From: Opitutus sp.
GTDB lineage: Bacteria; Verrucomicrobiota; Verrucomicrobiia; Opitutales; Opitutaceae
Assembly (NCBI GenBank): GCA_024998815.1
Contig: JACEUQ010000003.1
Coordinates: 186,001 to 250,000, forward strand
Length of the DNA: 64,000 nucleotides
Reading direction: 5' to 3'
Shown piece after piece: positions 17,175-26,481 of this stretch. Each line of letters begins with the position of its first letter. Within the stretch, counting starts at the first letter, position 1. The position numbers and the translations under genes are program-made. Under the pieces are notes generated by a model, which made no database searches, was not told the DNA's origin, and was given only the letters and a program-made list of their open reading frames with translations.

Positions 17175-18017
17175 TTATTTATCAAGCAATCCCGCAGCAG
17201 CGGCTCTAACATTTCGATCTGCGTCAGCAAGTGCGAGATTCTCAACGAGTGGAATAGCCCACGGAAATTTGGCCAATCCCAAATCCTCAATGATATGAAG
17301 CGCCTCGAATTTTACTAATGAACGCACGTCTCTAAATGCAACCTCAAGTATTTTTTTTGCCTCTGAATTATTCGACTCATTTTTTAATAGTGCTTTAGCA
17401 ACTCTTAATTTAAAGTTAAGCTCCTCTTGGGAGGAGCGAATAAGTTCCCGTAATCGATCAATGTTATTCGGACTGAGCTTCCCAACTTCGCTCAGTGATT
17501 TAATTGCAGCTTCTTTTGTCAACGTGCTCGCATATAGAGCATCAACCAATACATCTTGAGCCGCATTAGCTTTAACGCCAATCTCACCAATAGTTTCGGC
17601 TGAGAAAGCGGCCGCCCCGGACGCATCACGCTTAATGATTGCAACCAAGTCATTCAATACAGGCAAGGCAAAGGGGCCATATGCTTTTACCGTGGCTGTC
17701 ACACTATGGAGTAGTGCCGCATCATCCGTCTTCAAAAATGGTCCGATCACTATAATAACCTCATTTCCAATTTTATCACGATGTTTCGGAGCAAGAATTT
17801 GAAGTGAAAAGAGCGCCTCGAACACGGCCTCTTTATTATCAGACTTGACCGCATTCAAAATAGCTTCGAGATATGTCGCGTCACCGGTTAGAACGTAGGT
17901 TTCGCGTAGCGATTTTATTTGTGCTACAGAGTGCATTTGTGGAGCCATTTTTTTCTCGTCGGAACACGCAGTCTCTACAAGAGCAAGACAAAGTAAAAGA
18001 AAGAAATAAATTTTCAT
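17175..18017 (-). CDS. HEAT-like repeat lipoprotein, candidate immunity partner of the Rhs protein
   Basis: 280 residues from ATG 18017. The N-terminus MKIYFFLLLCLALVETAC is a signal peptide with a possible, imperfect lipobox (ETAC, C18). The rest is helical repeats of about 35-40 residues of HEAT type, for example PLVENLALADADRNVRAAA. The start shares its A with the Rhs stop codon (TAATG), so translation is coupled. The gene is visibly richer in A and T than the GC-rich regions around it, as is the C-terminal part of the Rhs gene. A small gene directly after an Rhs gene with a variable C-terminus is the classic place for an immunity gene. That role is inference; no immunity family is recognised. 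Confidence 0.75.
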   Translation of the reverse strand: MKIYFFLLLCLALVETACSDEKKMAPQMHSVAQIKSLRETYVLTGDATYLEAILNAVKSDNKEAVFEALFSLQILAPKHRDKIGNEVIIVIGPFLKTDDAALLHSVTATVKAYGPFALPVLNDLVAIIKRDASGAAAFSAETIGEIGVKANAAQDVLVDALYASTLTKEAAIKSLSEVGKLSPNNIDRLRELIRSSQEELNFKLRVAKALLKNESNNSEAKKILEVAFRDVRSLVKFEALHIIEDLGLAKFPWAIPLVENLALADADRNVRAAAAGLLDK

Positions 18018-21000
18018 TATTGATCGCCTCTGGCAAAGAATGGATTTAGGCCAGACCCCTCTATTTCGTGTTGTTGCGCGACACCTTGAGATGAAAACAA
18101 ATTAGGTCCGAAACCAGAACCTATCGCAGTATTTATAAGATAGTCTCTCCATACTGCCATTTGATCTTTTTTGAAAGCACCTTCCATAAAAGATGCAGGA
18201 AACATGATTTGCTCGTATGCCTCGCTATAAATTCGAACCCTGGCGGGAGAACGCTCATTTAGAACTTCGACCCCCCAATGCCTAACACCAACCAAGAAAT
18301 GCCCATTCTGGGTTTCAGCCCGAATGCTCATCGAGTCAGAATCGACCGAAAGACTAACTGGTGATACCGCACCAAAGCCCCCTAGCTTGCCCCCTAGCTT
18401 CAACCCAAATTCTTTTAAGGTGCCGTTAGGAGAAAAAAAGGCGCGGCTACCGCTAGCATTTAGCGCTACTTTAGCGATATCACCTTTATTAAAAAACTCA
18501 AATGTTCGCAAAGCCTGAAACAACCTCGAGGCCATTCGAGAGCCTCGACCATCGGAGTCTTCAATCAATAACGAGTGATAAGTATGGTGAACGGGAGAGT
18601 TGCCAAACGCATTATGATCCGAAAAATTGTTTGGGGCAGAACCCAGCTGGCCGCTCGATGTATCTATAGTCTGCGGAGCTTGGGCCGTCTGGGTGTAGGG
18701 CTGGGCTGGAGTGGCGGGGGCCACCGCTGCAGTTGAAGCATTTGCTGAGGATACACTGGCCCCATTCGTGACGAGTGAGCCGAGTCCTGTACCTCCACCG
18801 CTAGCCGCTGCCGGGCGGTTCTGGTTGGCCAGTGCGTTAGATATATTGGGAATGTACGGCTTGTAAGTATAGGTCGGCCGCGGTGGTGGTGGTGGTATAT
18901 AGAACGGTAGAGGTTTCGCATTGATGTATAAAGGGGGAAGAGTAACGGTCGAAGGGTACCAACCTGCCAGTCCGAGGCTGTCGCCGCCATTAACGGTGTC
19001 TCCGCCAGCAATGCCATGGAGATTTAAGCCGCCCGCCTCACCTGCGGGGTCGCGGTTGATAAAGCGTCCGTTACGGCTGTCGTAGTAGCGATAGCCGTAG
19101 TAAAGCAGGCCGGTCTCGTCATCCATGTATTGCCCTGCGAAACGGAAGGGGTTACTCAGCGCATAGCTGCCGGTGGCGCGTTCGAGCCCACCCGCCGGGC
19201 TGTACTCATAGGAGGCGGCAACGCTGCCATCGTCGCGAGCGAGGAGGGCGCTCACGTTGCCATTGCCGTCATGGGCGGGTAGATAAGCGCGTGGCTGGGC
19301 GGTGGTGTGATCGGTGATCTGCAGGAGTGCGCCCGGGCCACCATCGGCGAGGGATGCACTGAAATCTAGTCCCCAGCCATAGCTGCGTTGCAGCGCCCCG
19401 GCGGCGTCAGTTTCGGCTACCAGTTTCCATCCCAAATAAATGAAGCGCAGTTCGCGGGTGAGCTGCCAGACCGCGCTACTGGAGGCACGGCGGTAGACCT
19501 TTTTCCCGACTCGGCGGCTTTGATAATCATAGGTGTATTCCAGCCGGGTGGCCGCCCCGCCCGCAGCTAGTGCCCAGAGGGTGTTGGTCTGCTGAGCTGC
19601 AAGCCGGTCCTCGGCATCCCAAGTGTAGTCCCATCGACCGTCGGACCAGAGATTGCCTGCGGCGTCGTACTGAATGACCTCGGCGGCGGGCGCGAGGGAC
19701 ACCGCTTTGTTTTGCACGGTGACGAGGTCCCCGCCCCCAACAGCTTGGCCGATCTGAGCGGTGCGCACGGGCACCGTGGTGACAACCGGTCCGCTTTGAT
19801 TAGCGAGGGGGAACAGTCCCTCCCAGTAGCGGCCCTGGCGCATCGGGGCGGTATCGCCGAGGACGAGCGGTGCCCCGAGAGCGGCCGTACCGCTGAGGTA
19901 GGCGAGGCCGGGTGTGGTGCGTTGATCGAGCTGGTTGAGCGAGTTAACTTGGTAGTTAGAGCGGGTGCTGGCATCGGCCGTGCGTTGATCGGCGGTGCGG
20001 TTGCCGGCGGCATCGTGCTCGTAGGAAAACTTGCGGGCGGAGAAGGGGCGGGAGAGATCGGTGAGCGCGCCTAGGTAGTCGGTGGCGCTTTTCAGCTCGC
20101 CGCGGTCGCCGTACTTGAAATCACGGTGGGTGGTCGCGCCATAATCGGCAAAGGCATCGCCGTCTTGCAGCACGGAGTCGCGTTGGCCGAGGGAGTTGTT
20201 GGCATAACTGTGCTTGGTCCGAGTGGCGGCGCCCCACTGCGTGGTGATGCTGGCCAACAGGTCGCGATTCGGTTCATAGGTGCGGGTGTGAGTGTAGTCC
20301 GTACCCACCGCCTGTACGGAGCGGATCATGGGGCTTTTCGGCTCATACTGATACTTGAGCCATTGAGCGGCAGCCGTGCCTGTCGCGAGGCCCACCTGCT
20401 CCAGCCGTGCGTAAGAATTAAATTTGTAGCTCTGCGTGAGCAATGAGGCCGGGGATGCGGAGGTGCCGAGGGAGAAACCAGCCGAGCGTCCCTTCATGGT
20501 GGACGTGGCGGTGGCAGTCGCCTCCTCGTAGAGGGCGGTGAGGCGGCGGCTTTGGTAATATGCCGGTAAATCCTCGTAGGTCTCGCGCCAGGGGGTGTTA
20601 GCGCCATCGCCAAAAGTGCGCTGGCCTGTGGCATCCGTGACGGTGGCCAATTCTCCCGTGCGGTAATAAGTGTAGGCCAGTGCGGTGGTCAGGCTGTCAT
20701 TGTAGGAGCGGGAGCGAATCTCCCCGGTGTCGGCATCATAGCCGTAGGTGGTCTGTACGCGGGTGGTGGAGTTGGGCAGGGTGCGCGGACTGTAGCGGTG
20801 CCAGAGGGCGCCATTCGCGTCATAATCAAACTCCACGAAGACTCCCTTGGCATCCGTCTTTTTCAAGAGGACGCCAGAGGCAGGGTCAAAGTTCCACGAG
20901 GTCTGATCGCCGCTGGCAAGCGGGCCCGCTGGCCACTGCGCTGCCGTCCAGCCCAGCTCAGCCCGGTACGTGGTGAGGGTCGATTGCTGGCCATAATCAT

Positions 21001-24000
21001 CATAGCCAAAGGCGACCGGATTGGTGCTGTCGCCCCACTGGCGCCATACTTCGCCGCGTGGGGTGTAGTCTTGGCGGGTGTAGAGCTGCTTGGGATTCTG
21101 GGTCCAGCTGCGCCGCCCCTGATCGTCGTAACCAAACGAGGTTTTATAGTTGGCCGCATCTGTGACGTCTTTTACCTGCGTAGAATTATCATAATACGTG
21201 GTCGTGGTGCTGCCGGTGCGGGGGTCGGTCACAGTCTGTAACCGCTCTAGGTCATCATAGCCCAGGGTGGTGGTGAGCTGGTCAATGCCTGTGCTGGAAA
21301 TACGCAAACCATTGCGGTAAAGCGTGGTGGCGGAATTGCTCAGACCGTCCTGAGTGGTGGTGGTGGTGACCTCTTGGGTAGCGCGGTTTACCTTAACGAC
21401 GGAGGTCGTTTTATTACCCTCCACGTCATAGCTCTCGCTTTGCGTACGCGTGCCATCAGCCGGGAAACCCGTCAGCCGCTGGCGCTGACGTTGGAGCATG
21501 GCTTCGGTGGCGTCGCTTGCCTTGAGATAGGCATACTGCGTGGATTCGACCCACCAGCTGCCGCCATCCAGTTGAAAGCGGGAGCGTGCGCCAGAGATGC
21601 GGTCGGTGCTGGCGGCGGTGAGTTGTCCGTTGCGGTCAACGTCGAGGCCTTTCAGCGCGGGCGCGCCCAGCTCATCGTAGGTGTACAGGGTAGGAGCCTG
21701 CCCGGGCGTAACGGTTTTAAACAGTTTGCCGGTGCTGCTGTCGTATGAATGGGTCAGCACTTGCACGGGCTGATTGGGCGGGCCGGGACGCTCAACGGTG
21801 AGCGTGCGGCCGAGCAAATCGGCGGTGGATTTGGTATACCGCAGCGAATCGGCCGAGGCGATGCGTTCAACGGAAGTAAAACCTCCTGTAGCTGGGACGG
21901 CGTAAGAATAAAATTTCCCCACAACTGCCGTGCCGGTGATGCTTTTCAGACTGCCATCCAGATAACGGGTCTCGATCTGCGTGGCGTGATCGGGGAGTTC
22001 AGTGGTGGTCTGCCTCTGGGCGGGATCGTAGCGGTAAAAGGTCGTGCCCTGGCGGGGAGGCGTGGACGAGGATAGGCGCCCGGCCCGATCATAGCTCCAA
22101 CTGGCGGTGACGGCCTCCGACTTGCCTTGGGCATAGACTTTCTGCGTCGTGACGTGATTAAGCGCATCGTAACCATACTCGGTGATGATATTAGCCCGAC
22201 CGCCCACGCTTTCCTTGGTCACCTTTTGCAGGCGGCTGGCCCCATCGTAGCTGAAGTTTTGTTTAATACCGGTGGCATCGCGTTCCCATTGCCGTAGGTC
22301 ACCTAGGAACTGAACTTCAGTCAGTTCGCCGTTACTACTGGTAACCGTTTTTACTTTATTGGCCCAATCGTACTCAACCGTCTGGTGAGTCACCAGCTGC
22401 CAGCCCCCATCGTGCCAGACGTACGTCTCTTCCCTTACCACACGGGCGTAGGCATCTCGCACCGTCAGCGAAAGGGTGCTTTTGTCGGTCACTACATAAA
22501 TCGGATCGATGGTATAACCAAAGCAGTCGGTGAGCAAAGCCCCGCCGCTCACAGCCTGATTCATACCGTTAATGACACCGATCCGGGAGGCGGTCTTGCC
22601 GCCTCCGGCAGTAAAGGTACCCGAGGTGTAGTCACCGAGCTGCCGCAGGTAGGCTTGCTTGCTCCCGTCAGGACTTATCACGGCATGGGGTTGGCTGCGG
22701 AAAAAGGTGTCTGCCACATCTTCTTGATAATACTTAGTCACGCTCACGAGGTTTGCCCCCGCACTGTCCGCCCAAGCGCTGCGCGTGGCGGTGACGAGCG
22801 TCATCCCATTGGCGGCACTCGTCGCATAGGCCACCGAAGATTTGGACAAAAGATTTCCGGCCACGCGTGTTTCCTCAGACTTAAGCCGCCTTAGCATACC
22901 AAAGGCATCTGCATCATAGTCGTAGGTGGTGACGGAGCAGAGCGTAGCATCCTGTATTGGCGTGGCCGGAGCATCCCCGAAAGGCCTGAATACCTGCTTA
23001 ATCGTGCCCACCCGCTTATAATCAGTCGTCGGGAAATAGGCATAAGATTCCCAGTTGCCCCCGCTCACGACTTTGGAGCTGGCAAAGCCGTAACTCCCCG
23101 GAGACTGCAACAAGTTATTATATTCAAACGTGGTGGTGATCGGTGCTGTATCACCCAGGGTCGTGCTGGTAGGCGTATCCCCCCAAGGGAACTGGGTGTG
23201 AACGCGGCTGGCCGAGGCTACGATTTTTCCTTTCTCATCCTTGGTCTCGATCGTTTCCGTGTGGCCCACCGTGGAGTTGCTCGTATCACTGCCCCATTGG
23301 CGCGTTTCTACCCGTAGGGGGACAATCCCTGGCGCGACCTGCGTCCAGTCGGTCACCGTCCAACGAAAGTTAGTGGTCGTCGTACCGGTGCGTTCGATCG
23401 TGGTATATTCGGTTCGGCAGGGCTCCACGGAAGTGGCGGACTCACGCGTCTCTTTAGTGATCTTGAGCTTGGTGGAGGACCCCGCCTCCTGCGCTACTCG
23501 ATACAGGACAAAAGGCTGCCCGGAAAAAGTTTTAGGGAAGTTCGCTCCCAGCACCTGTGCGGGGCTATATACGCGGACTTCATAGGAGGTTGCGGTGGTG
23601 GTGACGATGTCCACGAAGGCCTCGTTAACCTGAATCTGCCGGGGTGTGATGCCATTGGGTCGGTACACCTGCAATTCTTGGGAATCAACGGGATCGTAGT
23701 AGAGGGCATCGGGTGTATAGAGATACGCCCAATCACTCAGCCCAGCGCCAATGAGTGAGAGCGCACCTGCACTGGTGCCATTTTTTTGCGAACCCAGTGC
23801 CATACTCCACTTAACCTGACCACCGAGAATGCTGGAGCAGGTGCCAGCCGCACCACTGAAACCATCCTCGGGAGGTAAGACAACGATGGTTGCCGTCTTA
23901 GTGGTGCCGGTGAAGGTGATGGCGTTACGCAAAACACCGTCGACCTGCAAACGATAACCCGGCGGAGGAGAAAGAAGCGCCTCGCCCCCGGTGATAGAGG

Positions 24001-25684
24001 TGCCTGCCAAACTAAATGTATAGCGCCGACCGATTTCGACAAAGCTACTGCCCATGTCCGTGGCTATAGAGGAAGTCTTGCCACCGGCATTCACGGTAAC
24101 ACCATTTAAAGTAGCGGAGAGCGCGCCCTCGTAATACGGGGTGGGAATTTCGCCTGATGTAGGCTCCACGCGCACTGTATAGGAAGATCCTGCGGTGTTT
24201 CCATAATTAATCGAGTTTTGTGTAACACCATTGATGAGAATTCGGTAACCTATGGGCGGGGTAAAAACCGCGAAATGATTTCCCGGATAATAAGTATTAC
24301 CCGGGGTACTTGAAGCCACGTTTAACACGTAATCAGTATTAATATTAAGAGCCGGCGACTGGGATGGGCTCACGCAATCGAGAGTAACACTAGTACTAGT
24401 GGTGGAAGGAATGGATAGGTTAGCAGTTAGCCCTGCCAGCGAGACGCTATTATTACAGGCGGCAAATCCTGACTGTCTTTCGAAAGATAATTGTGAGGCT
24501 AATCTTGAACGCCCCGACGGACTACCTCCTGCGGTTGGCACTGCCGAGCTTTTGTATTGCAGGGTGCTTTGCGCGAAAAAAGGAACGATTACGGTGGGCT
24601 GCAGAAAGTTTATTCGTTCAACGCGAACGGTATAGGACGATCCAGCTGTGTTTTCATAATTAATCGAGTTTTGAGCAACACCATTGATTAGAATTCGGTA
24701 ACCTAGGGGTGGTGTAAATACCACGCTATGACTTCCCGGATAATATGTATTGCCCGGAGTACTTGAAGCCAGGCTCAACACGTAATCAGTATTTACATTC
24801 AGTGCCGGCGACTGAGCTGCGCTTACGTAAACGCGCTCTCCACTAAGACTAGTGGTGGAAGGAATGGATAAATTCGTAGTTAGCCCCGCCAACGTCACAC
24901 TATTATTACAGGCGGCAAATCCTGCGGCACCCTGAAAAGACAATCGTGATAATAAAGCCATTCTGGAACGCGAATCCCCATCCACCCAAGGAAGTTCCGA
25001 GTTTTTGGTCTGCAGGGTGCTTTTCGCATAAAAAGGAACCGTTACACTAGTTTGGGCAAAGTTTATTTGCTCAAGGCGTACCTTTATTGTTACGATTTGT
25101 TGCGACGCGACTGACGCCGGGCGACCCTTATAGTCCCCAGTGAGGTTTGGCGCTCTATACTCAGTGGCCTCCACATCATTTATTAAAATTCGATACCCAA
25201 CTGGCGGAGCAGAAAAAACAACTCCATATTCGCCATATTGCGAACTTGGATTGTATAGACGATATTGCGGATAACTATAACCTATCTTTTTATCTAAAAC
25301 AAGGTCATAAGTCTGGCCAGCATTTAAGGTTACATTTACAGGGCCGCCTGAAATGATTTTCATAATGTCATCACCCACTCGAGTAGTTCCAGCCGGGGAA
25401 ATAAACCCCGAGTTTTTGCCATTTATCGAAGCCTCAATGCTGCACGCAGTGTAGAAGATGCTATTATAACCATTCGATTCCCTACAGAGATTTGTCCACG
25501 AATAGAACGCTACGGCAACTTGAACAGGCCGCGTATCCACAGGCACGTTTGCCTGAGCAGCAAATTTAACCGGTACGTTAATGGGCTGATCCGCGACCGC
25601 AGCGTGAAGCTGCTGGAAATGGGGCACGATTAAACAAACAAAAGAACTCAGAACAGACAGAAAGATGGCAAGCGAACGGTTCAT
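18017..25684 (-). CDS. Giant secreted Rhs/YD-repeat protein with variable C-terminal domain
   Basis: 2555 residues. A Sec signal peptide (MNRSLAIFLSVLSSFVCLIV, about 1-30) is followed by several related Ig-like or fibre-like repeats (about 60-530), each with a GYRILINGV-type loop and YTVRVE ends. The large middle and late part (about 900-2230) carries many YD repeats (YDALNHVTTQ, YDRAGRLSS, YDDQGRRSW and others) that build an Rhs shell. The core ends near 2170-2235 with RFAGQYMDDETGLLYYGYRY and then YYDSRNGRFINRDP. After DSLGLAGW (about 2235) a proline-rich linker leads to a unique domain (about 2380-2555) of unknown type. The core is GC-rich while the N-terminal repeats and the C-terminal domain are AT-richer, suggesting mosaic origin. 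The gene lies 6 bases after its upstream neighbour. Confidence 0.92.
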   Translation of the reverse strand: MNRSLAIFLSVLSSFVCLIVPHFQQLHAAVADQPINVPVKFAAQANVPVDTRPVQVAVAFYSWTNLCRESNGYNSIFYTACSIEASINGKNSGFISPAGTTRVGDDIMKIISGGPVNVTLNAGQTYDLVLDKKIGYSYPQYRLYNPSSQYGEYGVVFSAPPVGYRILINDVEATEYRAPNLTGDYKGRPASVASQQIVTIKVRLEQINFAQTSVTVPFYAKSTLQTKNSELPWVDGDSRSRMALLSRLSFQGAAGFAACNNSVTLAGLTTNLSIPSTTSLSGERVYVSAAQSPALNVNTDYVLSLASSTPGNTYYPGSHSVVFTPPLGYRILINGVAQNSINYENTAGSSYTVRVERINFLQPTVIVPFFAQSTLQYKSSAVPTAGGSPSGRSRLASQLSFERQSGFAACNNSVSLAGLTANLSIPSTTSTSVTLDCVSPSQSPALNINTDYVLNVASSTPGNTYYPGNHFAVFTPPIGYRILINGVTQNSINYGNTAGSSYTVRVEPTSGEIPTPYYEGALSATLNGVTVNAGGKTSSIATDMGSSFVEIGRRYTFSLAGTSITGGEALLSPPPGYRLQVDGVLRNAITFTGTTKTATIVVLPPEDGFSGAAGTCSSILGGQVKWSMALGSQKNGTSAGALSLIGAGLSDWAYLYTPDALYYDPVDSQELQVYRPNGITPRQIQVNEAFVDIVTTTATSYEVRVYSPAQVLGANFPKTFSGQPFVLYRVAQEAGSSTKLKITKETRESATSVEPCRTEYTTIERTGTTTTNFRWTVTDWTQVAPGIVPLRVETRQWGSDTSNSTVGHTETIETKDEKGKIVASASRVHTQFPWGDTPTSTTLGDTAPITTTFEYNNLLQSPGSYGFASSKVVSGGNWESYAYFPTTDYKRVGTIKQVFRPFGDAPATPIQDATLCSVTTYDYDADAFGMLRRLKSEETRVAGNLLSKSSVAYATSAANGMTLVTATRSAWADSAGANLVSVTKYYQEDVADTFFRSQPHAVISPDGSKQAYLRQLGDYTSGTFTAGGGKTASRIGVINGMNQAVSGGALLTDCFGYTIDPIYVVTDKSTLSLTVRDAYARVVREETYVWHDGGWQLVTHQTVEYDWANKVKTVTSSNGELTEVQFLGDLRQWERDATGIKQNFSYDGASRLQKVTKESVGGRANIITEYGYDALNHVTTQKVYAQGKSEAVTASWSYDRAGRLSSSTPPRQGTTFYRYDPAQRQTTTELPDHATQIETRYLDGSLKSITGTAVVGKFYSYAVPATGGFTSVERIASADSLRYTKSTADLLGRTLTVERPGPPNQPVQVLTHSYDSSTGKLFKTVTPGQAPTLYTYDELGAPALKGLDVDRNGQLTAASTDRISGARSRFQLDGGSWWVESTQYAYLKASDATEAMLQRQRQRLTGFPADGTRTQSESYDVEGNKTTSVVKVNRATQEVTTTTTQDGLSNSATTLYRNGLRISSTGIDQLTTTLGYDDLERLQTVTDPRTGSTTTTYYDNSTQVKDVTDAANYKTSFGYDDQGRRSWTQNPKQLYTRQDYTPRGEVWRQWGDSTNPVAFGYDDYGQQSTLTTYRAELGWTAAQWPAGPLASGDQTSWNFDPASGVLLKKTDAKGVFVEFDYDANGALWHRYSPRTLPNSTTRVQTTYGYDADTGEIRSRSYNDSLTTALAYTYYRTGELATVTDATGQRTFGDGANTPWRETYEDLPAYYQSRRLTALYEEATATATSTMKGRSAGFSLGTSASPASLLTQSYKFNSYARLEQVGLATGTAAAQWLKYQYEPKSPMIRSVQAVGTDYTHTRTYEPNRDLLASITTQWGAATRTKHSYANNSLGQRDSVLQDGDAFADYGATTHRDFKYGDRGELKSATDYLGALTDLSRPFSARKFSYEHDAAGNRTADQRTADASTRSNYQVNSLNQLDQRTTPGLAYLSGTAALGAPLVLGDTAPMRQGRYWEGLFPLANQSGPVVTTVPVRTAQIGQAVGGGDLVTVQNKAVSLAPAAEVIQYDAAGNLWSDGRWDYTWDAEDRLAAQQTNTLWALAAGGAATRLEYTYDYQSRRVGKKVYRRASSSAVWQLTRELRFIYLGWKLVAETDAAGALQRSYGWGLDFSASLADGGPGALLQITDHTTAQPRAYLPAHDGNGNVSALLARDDGSVAASYEYSPAGGLERATGSYALSNPFRFAGQYMDDETGLLYYGYRYYDSRNGRFINRDPAGEAGGLNLHGIAGGDTVNGGDSLGLAGWYPSTVTLPPLYINAKPLPFYIPPPPPRPTYTYKPYIPNISNALANQNRPAAASGGGTGLGSLVTNGASVSSANASTAAVAPATPAQPYTQTAQAPQTIDTSSGQLGSAPNNFSDHNAFGNSPVHHTYHSLLIEDSDGRGSRMASRLFQALRTFEFFNKGDIAKVALNASGSRAFFSPNGTLKEFGLKLGGKLGGFGAVSPVSLSVDSDSMSIRAETQNGHFLVGVRHWGVEVLNERSPARVRIYSEAYEQIMFPASFMEGAFKKDQMAVWRDYLINTAIGSGFGPNLFSSQGVAQQHEIEGSGLNPFFARGDQ

Positions 25685-25690
25685 CGACTT

Positions 25691-26437
25691 TTAAGGCGTA
25701 AAAATTAATACATCAATTGCGGAATTAGCCTGGGTGGCGTCGGCGAGCGATTCGACCGTGGTGATGGTTGCTCCCTTATCCGGTCGCATGCCGAGTATAT
25801 ATTCCGCAATATTACTCATTCCGTTACTATTTGAATCAAACTTGGAGTCATCCACCATTTTACCCAAATAGTTATACTCCCACGCATCAGGGATGCCATT
25901 GCGATTGATATTGGGTAAAACGGTTATATCCCAAGAAAAAAGGTTTTTAGCCTGTCCGATGTTGGCTAAAGCATAGTTGTCCACGCTGGCATTGCCGTCG
26001 AACCATACAGGCTTAGTCGTGAGGCCTAGGCTAATGAGGCGTGCGTAAAAGGGTTTAGCCAAGGCCTTCAGTTGGCCGAGGTTGAGAGCACGGTAATCGT
26101 CGGTGCTGGCAGCAGGATCAGCCCAGATTGCTTCTAAAGTAGAGCCCGCCCCGCCAGGAAGACCGGTGCCCATTTCCTCATAAGCACGTTTGGCGATATT
26201 TTTAAGCTGACCTTGATTAACAGCGGCATAGTCGTCGGCCTTAGGGTAATCCGTCAGCCAATCAGTGACGGATTTGTTGGCGGCGGCAGGGAGGCGTTTA
26301 ATGACGTCGCGCTCGAACCACCAAGCCGGATAGGCGGCGGGTTTGTTGGCCGGAACAGGTCCGGCCTGAAGCTCTAGATGCTGGGATAGGCCGAGCACCA
26401 CCAAAAGAGAACCGTGCAACAAACAGATAGATTTCAC
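25691..26437 (-). CDS. Exported YxxxNxGQLK-repeat protein
   Basis: 248 residues from a GTG start at 26437. An N-terminal signal peptide (about 1-25) precedes three copies of a motif of the form DYAAVNQGQLKNIAKRAY, DYRALNLGQLKALAKPFY and NYALANIGQAKNLF (about 73-170). This motif is common in exported verrucomicrobial proteins and often precedes YD-repeat proteins. The C-terminal part has a calcium-loop-like stretch, DSNSNGMSNIAEYILG, as in dockerin or thrombospondin-3 types. It lies 6 bases before the Rhs gene, so the two are surely cotranscribed. It may act as an anchoring or chaperone module for the Rhs protein; that is inference. Confidence 0.8.
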   Translation of the reverse strand: MKSICLLHGSLLVVLGLSQHLELQAGPVPANKPAAYPAWWFERDVIKRLPAAANKSVTDWLTDYPKADDYAAVNQGQLKNIAKRAYEEMGTGLPGGAGSTLEAIWADPAASTDDYRALNLGQLKALAKPFYARLISLGLTTKPVWFDGNASVDNYALANIGQAKNLFSWDITVLPNINRNGIPDAWEYNYLGKMVDDSKFDSNSNGMSNIAEYILGMRPDKGATITTVESLADATQANSAIDVLIFTP

Positions 26438-26481
26438 GTGTAGAGACGAGTGCGGGCGAGTCGACGGAATTTGAACAAGAA

